Positions 10,411 to 21,329 of a DNA stretch of 64,000 nt are shown here, in pieces. The position numbers and the translations under genes were made by a program. How positions within the stretch are numbered: the stretch's first letter is position 1; each line of letters starts with the position of its first letter. This DNA comes from Mytilus californianus (taxonomy: Eukaryota; Mollusca; Bivalvia; Mytilida; Mytilidae), in contig NW_026262712.1 in NCBI RefSeq assembly GCF_021869535.1, forward strand, positions 112,589,640-112,653,639, given 5' to 3'. The notes below the pieces were generated by a model that saw only the letters and a program-made list of their open reading frames with translations, was not told the DNA's origin and did not search any database.

Positions 10411-10720
10411 GGTGGAGGTTCCTTCTCCAATGGTATCACCAGCCCAGCAGTCAGCACTTATATATTGACATTACTTATCATTGATATGGTCATAATTATG
10501 AATAAATGATTTTTCAAAATACTAAGGATTTTCTACCCTAGGAATAGATGACCTTAGCTGTATTTGGCAAAACTTTTCTGAACTTTGAGTCCTCAATACT
10601 CTTTTACTTTGTACTTTATTTGTCCTTTTTACCTTTTACGATTCGAGCGTCAATGATGAGTAACTTCCCCAACTTTTGCTTCACAAACTACAGTTCTACG
10701 AAAACAAATTAACATACTGC
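10411..10720 (+). repeat. Dispersed mussel repeat ('caccagcccagcagtcagca')
   Basis: The blocks 'ggaggttccttctccaat', 'caccagcccagcagtcag', 'aactaagg'-like 'atactaaggattttctaccc', 'ttagctgtatttggcaaaac', 'tgagtcctcaatactctttt' and 'cgagcgtcaatgatgagt' follow the order of a very common mussel repeat often seen in untranslated regions. The copy is diverged. Confidence 0.65.
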
Positions 10721-11104
10721 TAGGTGAATATTTTTATCATGTTGATCCAAATGTGTGTAAACATGTGGACACTTTTAGTAAAAAGATGTAGAGTGAAATG
10801 AACACTTACAGGCCTTCAATTTTAGATATTTAAGCTTAATGTGTATTGAATGTACAAGCAGATTGGTGTGATCTTTAAATGTCGAGATTTTATCTTAAAA
10901 TGCTGTTATGTCTATCATGAAAGGTGACTTGTTTTAAAAGGGTATCAATTTTAAACTATGATTGTTTCTTATGTGTATTTTATTTCATTGTATATTACTT
11001 TATAAATGCACTTTTCTAGTTCTTGTATGGACTGCCATTCCCCCATTGTTATCTTTTCTCGGTCAATTGCACACCATATGTAGCCATTAGTTGTAAACTA
11101 ACAT
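10721..11104. other. No gene recognised
   Basis: Unassigned AT-rich sequence. Confidence 0.5.
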
Positions 11105-11330
11105 TTCTGGATAGTGAAATATATATAAGAAGATGTGGTATGAGTGCAAATGAGACAACTCTCCATCCAAGTCACAATTTGTAAAAGTAAACCATTATAG
11201 GTAAAAGTACGGTCTTCAACACGGAGCCTTGGCTCACAGCGAACAGCAAGCTATAAAGGGCCCCAAAAATGACTAGTGTAAAACCATTCAAACGGGAAAA
11301 CCAACGGTCTAATATATAAAAAACGAGAAA
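11105..11330 (+). repeat. Dispersed repeat B, shorter copy
   Basis: 'agaagatgtggtatgagtgc', 'gagacaactctccatccaag', 'aaagggccccaaaaatgact' and 'gggaaaaccaacggtctaat' match repeat B in order. Confidence 0.75.
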
Positions 11331-11334
11331 CTTG

Positions 11335-11515
11335 TCTGTTTGTTTTGTTCACACATTGTTGCAATATAATGGAATTGTTATGGAACTGGCAGGAATATGA
11401 CAGTTGTTATCTTTTGATGTGTTTGAGCTTTTTATTTTAAAATTTCATTAGGGACTTTCCGTTTTGAATTTTCCTCGGAGTTCGGTATTTTTGTTATTTT
11501 ACTTTATATCAAAAC
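11335..11515 (-). repeat. Dispersed repeat A, inverted partial copy
   Basis: 'ttgttcacacattgttgc', 'aatatgacagttgttat', 'gatgtgtttgagctt' and 'ttttcctcggagttcggtat' are the reverse complement of repeat A blocks. Confidence 0.75.
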
Positions 11516-11551
11516 GAGATGATCTTTCTGTACTAATAAACATGATAAAGT

Positions 11552-11563
<12 letters not shown>

Positions 11564-11584
<21 letters not shown>

Positions 11585-11790
11585 AAAACCATACGAAGCC
11601 GGAAATGTTTGTGGTATGACGTATAAATGTAGTGTTTTGTATTTCCTAGATTTGTCATTGAAACAATCTTTTTTCTTCAGAAAACGCCAAGTTTTGAGAA
11701 AATATCTTAATCCGAAGACCGGTATCGATCCGTGTTTTATACGCTTTCCCGCATGCAGAAAGTAATGCATATTTAACACAAAAGAGTTCC
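11564..11790. other. Unassigned stretch with a short minus-strand frame
   Basis: An 82-codon minus-strand frame (11812-11564) starts inside the neighbouring tandem repeat and contains a Lys/Arg-rich middle. I recognise no domain and doubt that it is a gene. Confidence 0.3.
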
Positions 11791-11876
11791 TACGCATGGG
11801 TGTAACTTTCAAAATATGTACGCATGGGTGTAACTTTCAAAATATGTACGCATGGGTGTAACTTTCAAAATATGTA
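11791..11876. repeat. 28-base direct repeat, three identical units
   Basis: The unit begins 'tacgcatgggtgtaactttc' and starts at 11791, 11819 and 11847. The three copies are identical by eye, which suggests a recent expansion. Confidence 0.9.
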
Positions 11877-12469
11877 GAATATTTAGGTAAATTTGGTATC
11901 AAATGAAATAGGTGAACATTGTAGAATACTTTTTAACTTATGATTTTGAATGATAAAAATATTGCATGAAATTTTAAAAAGAGGGTACATTTTGCCTGTC
12001 AGATCTGAAATACCTGTTCTGTTACATCCGGATTTCCGGGAACCAGTTCTTTCCTTTTTTTTATTTTTTCAGTACAAGATACCATAAAGTGTTGCTTTGA
12101 CATGCAATGATTGTCACTTTATTTGAACTTAAAACAAAATGGTTGTGCCTGCTTGAAATTGAAGAATTTAATAAAGAAAGGTCATGAATCATTGGTGTAC
12201 TTCCATAATACTACAATAACGAGGTCATGAACTTTGTCATTATACAGAGATAAATACTTCTAAATTCAATCGTTGTTACATGAATTTTCCGGTAGTGGTA
12301 AGAAAACCAGGACGGGTTCAAACAGAAAGATTTTGATAGCAGAGAAAACTATGCACCTTATTATCAGCACGACTTTATCAGATGGCAATACGAATACTAA
12401 TTTAACTAAAAATCCAGGTTTTAAATAAGGCGTAGGTACTTTAATTTAGTCACGGATCCGCGATGTCGT
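11877..12469. other. No gene recognised
   Basis: Unassigned AT-rich DNA upstream of the duplicated TLR flank. Confidence 0.5.
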
Positions 12470-13551
12470 GGGTGTTTTCTAGTCACTTATAATAACTAAG
12501 AGTCTTTGCATTGACCAACGAATTAAAAATCCGAGATATCCCATGTCAGACAAAAATATTCACCTTACAATCATTTTACTCCATAAAACAATGATCTTTT
12601 ACTTATTGTATTAAATCGAACATTGAAACTGAACTATAAAAACGAAGTTAAGGCAAATTGAAATCTGTAAGATGAAAATGTACACCTCACAAAAATTCTC
12701 AACATGTACTAGGAAGATGAATGAATTGGTTTTAAAAATCCAGTACACGATTTGTATTTGTAAAATTAATAGCTATCAACGACAAGGTTTTCCAGATAAC
12801 ATGATAATACAATGTCAACCAATACTAGTATTAAACCTCAACATATGCACATGCTTTAACATGGATATATGAAAAGGGAAAATATTCCGAAATTGATCGA
12901 TACAAGAAGCCATATGTTTTTGGATATCATTAGAGGCAAAAGTATTTTACGGATGTTTAAATCTCATAAACCTAAAAAGATGATTCTAGTAAAGGTAAAC
13001 AAAACACTGGAAACCAAAAGGAGCGAGACAGGGTACATCGAAAGGTAAGGCGTTTCTTGCTACACATGCATCTGAGCGATGCCAATCCACAACCAGACAA
13101 AGAGAGGCGAAAATAAACAGACAACGCCAATGACAAAAAAAAAAAGAAAAAGACAAAAAAGACAAGCAATAGTACACAAAACACAACATAGAAAACAAAA
13201 GACAAAATGTCACAACAATTAAAAGGACATAATCACAACAGATCAGAAGAAAGTTATCGTGTCTTAAAATCTGATAAACCGCGAAAATGTGTACCTAGTG
13301 AGTTGAGACACAGACAGACCGAATCGGACAATAAATTTGTTATGGTCACTATTGGACTATTGTATTGTTAATTTTAGTTTCTCTTTCTCATATCCTAATT
13401 CAAAAGTGTTTTATTATGCGTACACAGTTGGTGTTGTTTAAGTCTGTAACATGAAACGTATTTATGTAGGATTATATGCAACATATATTTCACATGACTT
13501 ACTTAAAATCAAGTAAATCAAAAACTGTATTTCAAATATTGATATTACAAT
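12470..13551 (+). promoter_or_regulatory. Duplicated 5' flank of TLR pseudogene 1
   Basis: Blocks along this stretch recur in the same order, reverse-complemented, upstream of the intact TLR (44590-45640): 'acttataataactaa', 'ccataaaacaatgatctttt', 'attaaatcgaacattg', 'aaaatgtacacctcac', 'tttgtaaaattaatagctat', 'ggatatatgaaaagg', 'agaagccatatgt' and 'tagtgagttgagacacagac'. It therefore belongs to the duplicated TLR unit and probably carries ancestral promoter and 5' untranslated sequence, but no specific element could be identified. The small frames within 12972-13213 are antisense low-complexity shadows. Confidence 0.55.
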
Positions 13552-13889
13552 ATGGAGAGGATTATAATTTATTCAGTATTTTCTGTTATTATTTATCGTA
13601 ATGAATTCGTACATGCATCGGACTGCGATATCAGATATGAATTTAGAGAAAAAGAGGAAGTAAAAATAGCCAATTGTAAAAACAGAGGACTTACTTTTAT
13701 ACCTCAAAATTTACCGGGAGATATCAAAGTTCTAGATATGAGTTCAAATCGATTAAAAATAATTGGGAACAATTCTTTCGTTAATTATAGATACCTACAA
13801 GAACTTTACCTGAGTCAAAATCAACTTTGTGATTTATCTGATAAATCATTTTAAGGTTTACAAAAACTTGCAATACTTGACATGTCTAA

Positions 13890-13901
13890 AAACATACTGA
13901 A
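13890..13901 (+). repeat. LINE target-site duplication, left copy
   Basis: AAACATACTGAA immediately before the LINE start, within TLR coding sequence. It may extend two bases further left into an A run. Confidence 0.85.
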
Positions 13902-14147
13902 GACTTAATATGGCCGCCGAGCTGACAACACCATAAAAATCAGCTCCTCAGTTTTTGCAGAATTTAGTTATTTTTTCAAGGTGCCAGTAATTAAAACCAA
14001 TACCAAATGATGAAGAAGTGAATTTGGATTCTTAATATATATGTTTTGAAGAAATTTGATGTGGAATTACTTACCTATGAGCTTCTAAAGAATTTCCATT
14101 TGGATATTTAGAATTGAATTATTGATTTTCTGTTGTGAGCAGTTATA

Positions 14148-15164
14148 TTGTCTAACAACATTATGCCTGGAGGCAATTCTTTACCAAGTAATAAAACTGG
14201 ACAAAATTCTAAGGAAAAGAAATCTACTGACACTAAAACTGTTCAAACACTATTGTCAGTCAGAAGGGATTTAGATAAAACAAAAGCCAGAGCACAACCT
14301 AAATTACCAAAGAGAACTCATTCAGAGTTGTCTAGTGAGTCAGACAATAGTATGGATACTAGTGGATTAAATAGTCTACAAAAGGAACTTGATGAAATCA
14401 AAACAAACCTTCAGGGGATAACTAAAAAAGATGATCTTGACATACTAACAAAAGATCTTGTAAGAACCCATGATTTGGAAATAATTGTTACCTCTATTGT
14501 GACCAAACTTTTTCAAAGATTTGAATCAACTATGGATAAGAAACTTAACACTAAATTAGCAATAATACAGAAAGAAATGCAAGAGATGCAAAACAAGTTT
14601 GAAGCCTTATCAATAGAGAATGAAGAACTCAGAAAACAAATTGACCAAACCAGACATGTAGTTATCAAAAACAAAAAAGGCTTAGAGGATTCAACCAGAA
14701 TGAACCAAGAGGCAATAACTTGTGCCAACTATAATGAGCAATACTCGAGGAAAAACAACATCAAAGTCATGAACTTTCCCAGACGTGAGGATCAGAATTT
14801 GCGTTCAGACTTTATAGAACCTGTGAAAAGGGATCTTAACGTACACCTAGAAGAGCGGGATGTTGTTGCAATTCACCGCTTGCCATCAGACAAACCTGGA
14901 CCAAAACCAATGATTGTAAGACTATTCAATAGTGATGTTAAAAGAAAAGTGATGGTAAATAGAAAAAACTTGAATAACAGTGTACGCATTAGTGACGACG
15001 TTACCTGGAGAAACATGCAGCTTATTAGTAAACTGAGAGACATGAACTGTTTTGAATCTGTATGGTTTTACAACTCTGGAGTATATGGTAGATTGGAAGA
15101 TGGTTTACAACTAAAGTTTAACTTATTTGATAATATAAGGACAAGGTTACAACACAGAAAATAG
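14148..15164 (+). CDS. LINE ORF1 protein
   Basis: This is an uninterrupted 338-codon frame. Residues 1-70 are polar and Ser/Lys-rich. About 75-190 is a heptad-rich stretch (LQKELDEIKTNL, KEMQEMQNKFEAL, IENEELRKQID) consistent with a coiled coil for trimer formation. About 200-330 resembles the RRM-plus-C-terminal nucleic-acid-binding part of L1-type ORF1 proteins (NNIKVMNFPRREDQN, then AIHRLPSDKPGPKP and VMVNRKNL). In the family it coats element RNA and acts as a chaperone in the ribonucleoprotein. It is intact here although ORF2 is not, so it could still supply protein in trans if expressed. Confidence 0.8.
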   Translation: MSNNIMPGGNSLPSNKTGQNSKEKKSTDTKTVQTLLSVRRDLDKTKARAQPKLPKRTHSELSSESDNSMDTSGLNSLQKELDEIKTNLQGITKKDDLDILTKDLVRTHDLEIIVTSIVTKLFQRFESTMDKKLNTKLAIIQKEMQEMQNKFEALSIENEELRKQIDQTRHVVIKNKKGLEDSTRMNQEAITCANYNEQYSRKNNIKVMNFPRREDQNLRSDFIEPVKRDLNVHLEERDVVAIHRLPSDKPGPKPMIVRLFNSDVKRKVMVNRKNLNNSVRISDDVTWRNMQLISKLRDMNCFESVWFYNSGVYGRLEDGLQLKFNLFDNIRTRLQHRK

Positions 15165-15995
15165 ACAAAATGTATTGAAATTCTTGTTTTTAACTGAAAT
15201 TAATAAAAAATGCTTTTACAAGTACTCATTTTGACATCTCTGAACTAGTAACTATAAAATTATACAAATTTATATCTAGAAATAAGAAATAGTTTAACTA
15301 CTTATATTGAAAGTGACTCAATGTTTTTTTTTGTTTTTTTTTTATCTCCCTTGAATCAATATGTCCAATTATTTCTGTCATAGAATATGTTTATACCTTA
15401 CTATTTTATAATAATAAGAAATATTGATGACAATTTATATTATATAGAAACTTTATGGTAAAATTAGTATACTTAGAACTATAGTATACAATCATGACAT
15501 TTATAATGTTTAAGGTGACTTAACTTGTATTTTTGTTATCTCCCTTGAGTCACTAATTCCTATTATTCTTATAATTGAACATGTAAATATATACTACTCA
15601 CACTTACAAAGTGTCAGTTTGTTTTCGATCTATGAGTTTGACTGTCCCTCTGGTATCTTTCGTCCCTCTTTTATAATTATAAGTGACACTTATGGCAAAT
15701 GTTAATGTAAAGTTATTATTCTGTATAAACTGAAAAATTGTGAAACATTGTTCATAATTATGAAAATACTTTATCACAATTGTCATATTCAATCCATTGA
15801 ATATTTTTTTAAACTTTTCTCATTTATTGTTCTATTTTTTTTTTTTCATTTTTTTTTAAACACTCCGTTGAAAATTATCCTGTTTGACATCCCCATTCTA
15901 ATAACTTTTCTGTGTTTACATCATTATTGCAAAATTATTTTCATTTCTTTCATTCAACTACTTGATGTAATTTGGATGCAAACATTTTATGATCA
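15165..15995. other. LINE inter-ORF spacer with a foreign-looking patch
   Basis: A long AT-rich spacer. At about 15603-15672 there is a patch ('gtcagtttgttttcgatct', 'gagtttgactgtccctctgg') that resembles the tail-type repeat near 8450 and 27190. It suggests either a shared module or an insertion in the LINE. Confidence 0.5.
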
Positions 15996-18403
15996 ATGAG
16001 TTCATTAAAGATTTTTTCTGTTAATTGTCAAGGCCTTCGGAACACATTAAAAAGAAAAGACGTATTTGATATGCTGAAGTCAAAGAACTGTAATATATAT
16101 TGTATTCAGGATACTCATTTTACAAATGATATAGAAAACATAGTGAGATCTATGTGGGGTTATGAGTGTTACCTTTCATCTGTTAGCTCAAACTCTAGAG
16201 GTGTAGCTATTTTGTTCAATAATAATTTTGAATGCAAAGTGTTGAAAAAAAAGAGATATAAATGGAAACTATTTAATTTTAGATATTCTTGTAGAAAATA
16301 GAAAGATAACTCTTGTATGTCTATACGGACCAAATACAGACAATCCAGTATTATATGTCTGTTATTGATGATTTTGAAAATGAATACTTTGTTATTTGTG
16401 GTGATTTTAATCTTGTCCAAAACCCATGTATAGATTATTGCAACTATGTGAATATTAACAATCCGAAAGCTAGGAAAAAAGTTCTTGAATTTATTGAAGA
16501 AAGAAATTTGATAGACCCATATAGAGAACTTTTTCCAGATGTACAGCAATACACTTGGAGGAAGAGAAATCCTTTTAAACAGGCTAGATTAGACTTTTTT
16601 CTTCTCACTGAAAACTTTTTAAACAGTCTAAAAAATTGTAATGTACTTCCAAGCTATCGGTCAGATCACTCTATGATTTTGCTAGATTTAGAATTTAACC
16701 CTTTCGTTAGGGGAAAAGGTTTGTGGAAGTTTAACAACTCTTTATTATATGATATAGACTATATAAATACTATTAAGCAAAACATACAGGAAGTGAAAAA
16801 AACGATATTGTGCTTTAGTCTATAATATGGAAATGTTGACAAAATAGATAATACAGACATTCATTTTAGAATTAACTGTCAGCTTTTGCTTGAGACTCTT
16901 CTAATGGAAATTAGGGGGAAGACAATTTCATATTCAAGCTTTAAAAAAAAAGCAAGACGAAAAAAGGGAAATAAATCTTCGAAATGAAGTAACTCAATTA
17001 GAGGAAAGAGTTGATGAACATTCCATTAACGAATTAGAAGCAAAAAAAACATGAGCTTGAAAGTTTACGAACACAAAAATTAAAAGGGAAAGTAGAGAAA
17101 GAAAATGGGGAAATTATAACAAAACAAAAAGATATTTTGAATGAAGTTAAATATTTTTATGACAATCTTTATTAAAAAAAGGACACTAAAAGTACTTTAA
17201 GCGATCTGAAAAAAGAAGGATATCCTAATCAAAGATTATTTGGAGGGAGGTTTGAAAATGCTTGATTTGAATATGTTCATTACAGCCCTTAAATCAACAT
17301 GGATTAGAAGGATTTTGCAGAGAGATAGTAAATGGCAAAATATTTTCATGTCAAATATAGATAAAGGAAAGTTGTTTAGTTGTGGTGTTGATTATATAAG
17401 ACAACTTTATATGACAGTTAACAACCATTTTTGGAAAGATGTACTAAGATCCTGGGAAATGATTATTCAAAAAGAAAGAAACTTGACTTATGATTCATTT
17501 TTATCAAATCCACTATGGCTAAATAATAATATTAAGATTGGTCATAAATCAGTTATTTATCAAGAATGTTTCAAAAGTGGTATTAGATTTGTAAATGATA
17601 TAGTTGACCAAGATGGATCGTATATTTCATTTGATCAATTTAAGCAAAACTATAACATTAACACAGATTTTCTTAAATTTAACAGTGTTATTTCGGCAGT
17701 GAAAGAGGCATCAAAATCTTTCACTAAAGGATCTTACAAATTATTTTGTCCTTTTATACCATCATGTCTGCAAGTATTTTTAAAACATTGTAAAGGATCA
17801 AAAGATATGTATTCTGTACTGACAAGAAATAATGTTACTCCTACTGGACAGCTTAAGTGGGTTAAAATTTTAGGTGAACAGAATCTGAACTGGAAAAAGA
17901 TTTTCAGACTGCCTTTTGCTGTTACAAAAAATAATAAATTACAGTGGTTGCAATATAGGATTAACCATTGCATTATTGCAACAAATCAGTATTTAGTTAA
18001 AATAAAATTGACAGATGATCCTTTATGTACATTTTGTAAATCAGAGAACGAGTCTATAGAACACCTATTTTGGAATTGCAATACTGTACAAAATTTTCTA
18101 CAGGATATTGATAACTGGTTCCTCTCTGGTGGAATAAGTCTCCCAATGAAAAAATTAAACTTTCTTTTTAGAGACTTATCCAAGATATTCCCCAACAACC
18201 CATACAACATGATTTTTCTTTATATTAAACAATATGTGTATAATTCTAGATTCTTTAAAAAGAATCTCTCATTGCAAGCAGCTATAATAAAGCTGAAAGA
18301 TATGTATAAATTAGAGAGTATGATAGCTGTAAAAAATAAAAAGATAACTGAATTTGACAATGTATGGAATGTTTTTGAAAAACTTTTATTGAATACCAGA
18401 TAA
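15996..18403 (+). pseudogene. LINE ORF2: endonuclease and C-terminal region, RT missing
   Basis: 15996-16301 gives the start of an APE-type endonuclease (SVNCQGLRN, then CIQDTHF). After frameshifts near 16281 and 16353 the domain continues with YGPN, CGDFNL (about 16400), ARLDFFLLTE and SDHSMILL (about 16661). From 16826 to 17200 a decayed linker follows (Glu/Lys-rich, ending YDNLY). The roughly 1.2-1.3 kb reverse transcriptase that normally follows is absent. 17240-18403 is an open 387-codon stretch, starting EGGLKMLDLN, with the Cys-rich finger C-TFC-KSENESIEHLFWNC at about 18026-18085. The endonuclease residues look conserved but the frame is broken. Confidence 0.85.
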
Positions 18404-18670
18404 TGTCTATTTTTGTTACAATAACTTATGACTATTTAATTATAATCTATTTTAAAGAAAATATTATTGTAATGTTATGTACTTGATCTGTGTTGATGGC
18501 TGTAACGAAAGAAATATGTCTAGTTAATTTTGTAAATATTTTTCAACATAAATTTTTGATATTTAAAATATAAATAGGGATGTAACTGGATAATCCTTTT
18601 GTTTTTTTATCTTTTTTTATTTTATTTTTTTTCCTTCTTCTTTACTCTTGACTCCAATCTGTTAGTTATC

Positions 18671-18710
<40 letters not shown>

Positions 18711-18716
18711 TTAATT
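18671..18716. repeat. (ATTT)n microsatellite in the LINE 3' region
   Basis: A run of about ten 'attt' units. The frame at 18599-18781 is a by-product of it. Confidence 0.9.
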
Positions 18717-18876
18717 TATATATTTTTTTTTATCTTTTCAATAGAAAATGTAAAATATTTCCAATTAAGATGTATTTATAATAATGACATTGTATATATA
18801 TATGTATTATATTGTATGTATGTCATGTATATGTTGTAATTGTTGGAAATAAAAAAATCAAAAGTTAAAAAAAAAA

Positions 18877-18888
18877 AAACATACTGAA
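18877..18888 (+). repeat. LINE target-site duplication, right copy
   Basis: AAACATACTGAA follows the poly(A) tail, and TLR codons resume at once (TCTATCTAAAGTGTATTC). Confidence 0.85.
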
Positions 18889-19342
18889 TCTATCTAAAGT
18901 GTATTCAACAGAACTATTTCAACCAATTCAAAACTTAACAACATTGGATATCAGGAGAAATATGCCTCAACCGATAGATTTTGTGACATATTATAGTTAT
19001 CCCGATCATGCATTCGGTATTCTGACAGAGTTGTCTTTCCTGGGAATCGATATGATGCCTTTGCCACACTTTGGAAGCTGATTCGGTCAAATGACAACCA
19101 TAAAACAATTACACTTCGACTCATGTTATTTAGTTCACTTGTCGAATGAAAACTTCCAGGGTTATTCATCTTCTGTAGAACAGCTAACTCTCAGAAATTG
19201 TCGGTTGCACTTTGTTGCTACAGAATATAACGCATTATTTCCGTTTCCAAAACTCCACGTGATAGATTTTTCCGGAACGTTTATGCATTTGAGGCGCGCA
19301 TTGCAGCTGTTACAACCATACCGTAATACAAATATGACGACA

Positions 19343-20190
19343 AAAGATGTGTTTGCTAGTGGGCATCAACTGTGCGTTTCTACAAGCCGACTTGTTTCTT
19401 TATTCACTGGTTTTCTGAGGAATGAAATTGAGAATGGAGGAAGACTGCAAAAGAATCTAGCATTATCTTTAAACTCCACGATAAGTTATATAGACGGTAT
19501 CTTCTCACTAAGTTATGCAATGTGTGATGAAAATATTGAGCGTATATGTACCCTATAGAACATGACATTAAGGATACCGCAGGTCAGTTAAGTCTTCCAA
19601 ATATCTTGACGACATATATCTAGAAATAGACAAAAAGGGTCTGATGAGAAAAACTTAATAAGCCAAACACATGATTACAGGTTCCCAATTACGAACTTTC
19701 CATTCATATGCAGCATTATTTCCACAGATCCTGCATATGGATTACATATTTCCCGGTTAATACGATATTCAAGTGTTTGCGTTTCCTATCGTGATGTTCT
19801 TGAAAAAGTGTTCTTGCTTTGAAAACAGCTATTAAATCAAGGATTCTGAGTGTGAAAGTTATAGTCACCCCACAGAAAAAAATTACGGATGTTATATCGA
19901 GTTGGTTGACAATGATAGTGACCGATATTTTCCAACTGCTGTTACCGTTCTGGTTTCTCTGATACATCACCGAATAAGAATGTTCTCCGAATTTGAACTT
20001 GAATAAGCAAAACGACGGATGCCGCATGTGGAGCAAGATATGCTCCCCCTTCTGGTGCATCTAAAATTTACAACGGTTTTAAGTTAAATTCGGATTGCTT
20101 AATCTGTAGTTTTCTATGAGGTGTCTTGTTTGCTGTTTTTGGTCTTTTCGTCATTTTTCCTTGTTTGCAACGGCGTTGTCAGTGAGTCTT
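19343..20190 (+). pseudogene. Penelope-like element fragment (copy P3)
   Basis: The stretch starts in the RT palm region: 'gccgacttgtttctttatt' is shared with copy P1 (which encodes ADLFLY), and it continues with SYIDGIFSLS at about 19480 in place of RYIDDVLSLN. The catalytic pair is therefore D-G instead of D-D. Several stops and frameshifts follow, then the downstream region ('ccgatattttccaactgctg', about 19921) and the tail-type repeat at 20095-20190. It replaces the missing 3' half of TLR pseudogene 1 at 19342/19343. Confidence 0.7.
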
Positions 20191-20199
20191 CTGTTTCTT

Positions 20200-20500
20200 T
20201 TTATATGGGTTATTGTCCTTGAAAGACGATTTTAGCAACATTTTATTTTTTTTTCTGAAACTATAATATATAGAAAGAAAACATAAACAACAGAAATGCT
20301 CAACAAAATAAGACCTACAAATAGGTTGGAATATTGCCCTTATAAATGAGTTATTATCCTTGAAAGGCAAATTTGTTAATTTCTTATTTTGGTCCTTTGC
20401 AGACACTTTTATCGATAGGGATAACAGGAAACAAGTATTTGGCAGAAGCGATATTAAATTGACAAGAACGGTAACCAACAAAATATAAGGTTAATTAACA
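20200..20500 (+). repeat. Dispersed repeat with internal near-duplicate
   Basis: 'gggttattgtccttgaaaga' at about 20205 and 'gagttattatccttgaaagg' at about 20346 mark two related units. 'actataatatatagaaagaa' and 'aagacctacaaataggttgg' match a widespread bivalve repeat of which 60540-60960 is another member. Confidence 0.5.
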
Positions 20501-20625
20501 TCAACAAATTCAGCAATACAGCCAACATCTCGTCATCGGACACCTAATACGAGCTATTGCTCTTTAAATAATAATTTTATCAGGTTTTTGAAGAAAATTA
20601 AATAGAAAAGTAGAAACTGTACCAA

Positions 20626-21189
20626 TTAAACATGATCAGCGATACAACATACTAAAAAATGCCGAAGAAATAAGCTATTGAATTTAAAGAATAAAAGTAT
20701 CCTATCCCAGATACCGGTAGCAACTACAGTACTGATATCTTTAGTTTTTATATCATTACGATTCAGGTAAGTTTTGAAATCAAGAGATGTGACGCATTTT
20801 TCCTCACCTCCAACTGCAAAAGCCTTGCAAATGCATCTTAAATCTCGAAGAATACCTGCTTTTTCATTACTGAATTCGCTATCAAAATCTTCAATATTTT
20901 TGGTTTGCGTAAATACTTTGTTAATAACATCTGCAATATTAACTGTTAGATGTAGACCACAGAAAAAGTTGTACATGCGCGATAGAATATCTTTGTCAAC
21001 ATTAGGCAAATCATCGTACTTTTCTACATGTTCTTGTATCTCTTTTTCTCGATTATTGATTTCTTTTAGCTTTTCATGACAGGTTTTATTAGCATTACCT
21101 TCCCAATACTTAGTTTTTCTATTTAGCCTTTTCTTCTCCATTCTGCATATGGTTTTAACTGTTTTAATATGCATTTTTTTAAGCAACAA
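20626..21189 (-). CDS. Unclassified transposon-associated protein fragment
   Basis: This is an open 187-codon frame. A Lys/Glu-rich first half (EKLKEINNREKEIQEHVEKY) leads to FFCGLHLTVNIADVINKVF, then KAGILRDLRCICKAFAVGG and SLDFKTYLNRNDIK. The pattern 'N-F-CxLHLxVNxAD... T/K-x-LRxxxKAF' is one I associate with uncharacterised, multi-copy, probably transposon-derived proteins of molluscs and other aquatic animals. The final 30 residues (ILLFFKFNSLFLRHFLVC) look unrelated and may be read-through beyond the true homology. No promoter or partner gene is apparent. Most likely a 5'- and 3'-truncated remnant that is still open. Confidence 0.4.
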   Translation of the reverse strand: MLLKKMHIKTVKTICRMEKKRLNRKTKYWEGNANKTCHEKLKEINNREKEIQEHVEKYDDLPNVDKDILSRMYNFFCGLHLTVNIADVINKVFTQTKNIEDFDSEFSNEKAGILRDLRCICKAFAVGGEEKCVTSLDFKTYLNRNDIKTKDISTVVATGIWDRILLFFKFNSLFLRHFLVCCIADHV

Positions 21190-21329
21190 CCTTTTTTTTT
21201 TTCTTCAAACAGAAATCGTTTTTTTCTTTTAAAATTGTATTGCAGTAAAATATGGTTTTCTAAAAGATGAACTTTCATACAATCGAATGAACTATGTATA
21301 AGCTTCGGGAAGATCTGGGAACGTGTCAT

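Larger units (their letters stand above)
13902..18876 (+). mobile_element. LINE (APE-type, two reading frames) with deleted RT core
   Basis: The element runs from 'gacttaatatggccgcc' to a poly(A) tail after 'aataaaaaaatcaaaagtta', flanked by the 12-base duplication AAACATACTGAA. It has an intact first frame (14148-15164), a long spacer (15165-15995), a second frame in pieces for the endonuclease and C-terminal region (15996-18403), and an AT-rich 3' untranslated region with an ATTT microsatellite. The reverse-transcriptase core is absent: the linker at about 17190 is followed directly by the post-RT sequence EGGLKMLDLN at 17240. The element is therefore dead on its own. The ORF1 style suggests the L1/Tx1 side of LINEs; this is an inference. 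Confidence 0.9.
13552..19342 (+). pseudogene. TLR pseudogene 1 (5' half, split by a LINE)
   Basis: The 5' piece (13552-13901) encodes a signal peptide beginning MERIIIYSVFSVIIY, the mature start SDCDIRYEF and the first LRRs, including VLDMSSNRLKIIGNNSF. A TAA at 13852-13854 replaces the Gln codon of the intact gene (SFQGL). The LINE at 13902-18876 then interrupts it. The frame resumes after the duplicated target with LNLSKVYSTELFQPIQNL-type sequence and runs through FLGIDMMPLPHFGS (stop TGA at 19079) and LHVIDFSGTFMHL to 19342. There homology to the intact gene stops at the TLR codons for Met-Thr-Thr, and retroelement copy P3 begins. The 3' half (later LRRs, cap, membrane segment and TIR) is missing. 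It is the inverted duplicate of the 5' half of the intact TLR at 42085-44589. Confidence 0.85.

Noticed and set aside
12972-13213. Two minus-strand frames rich in Phe, Leu and Val
   Set aside because: They are complements of an A-rich tail-type repeat region. The hydrophobic composition comes from poly(T) on that strand.
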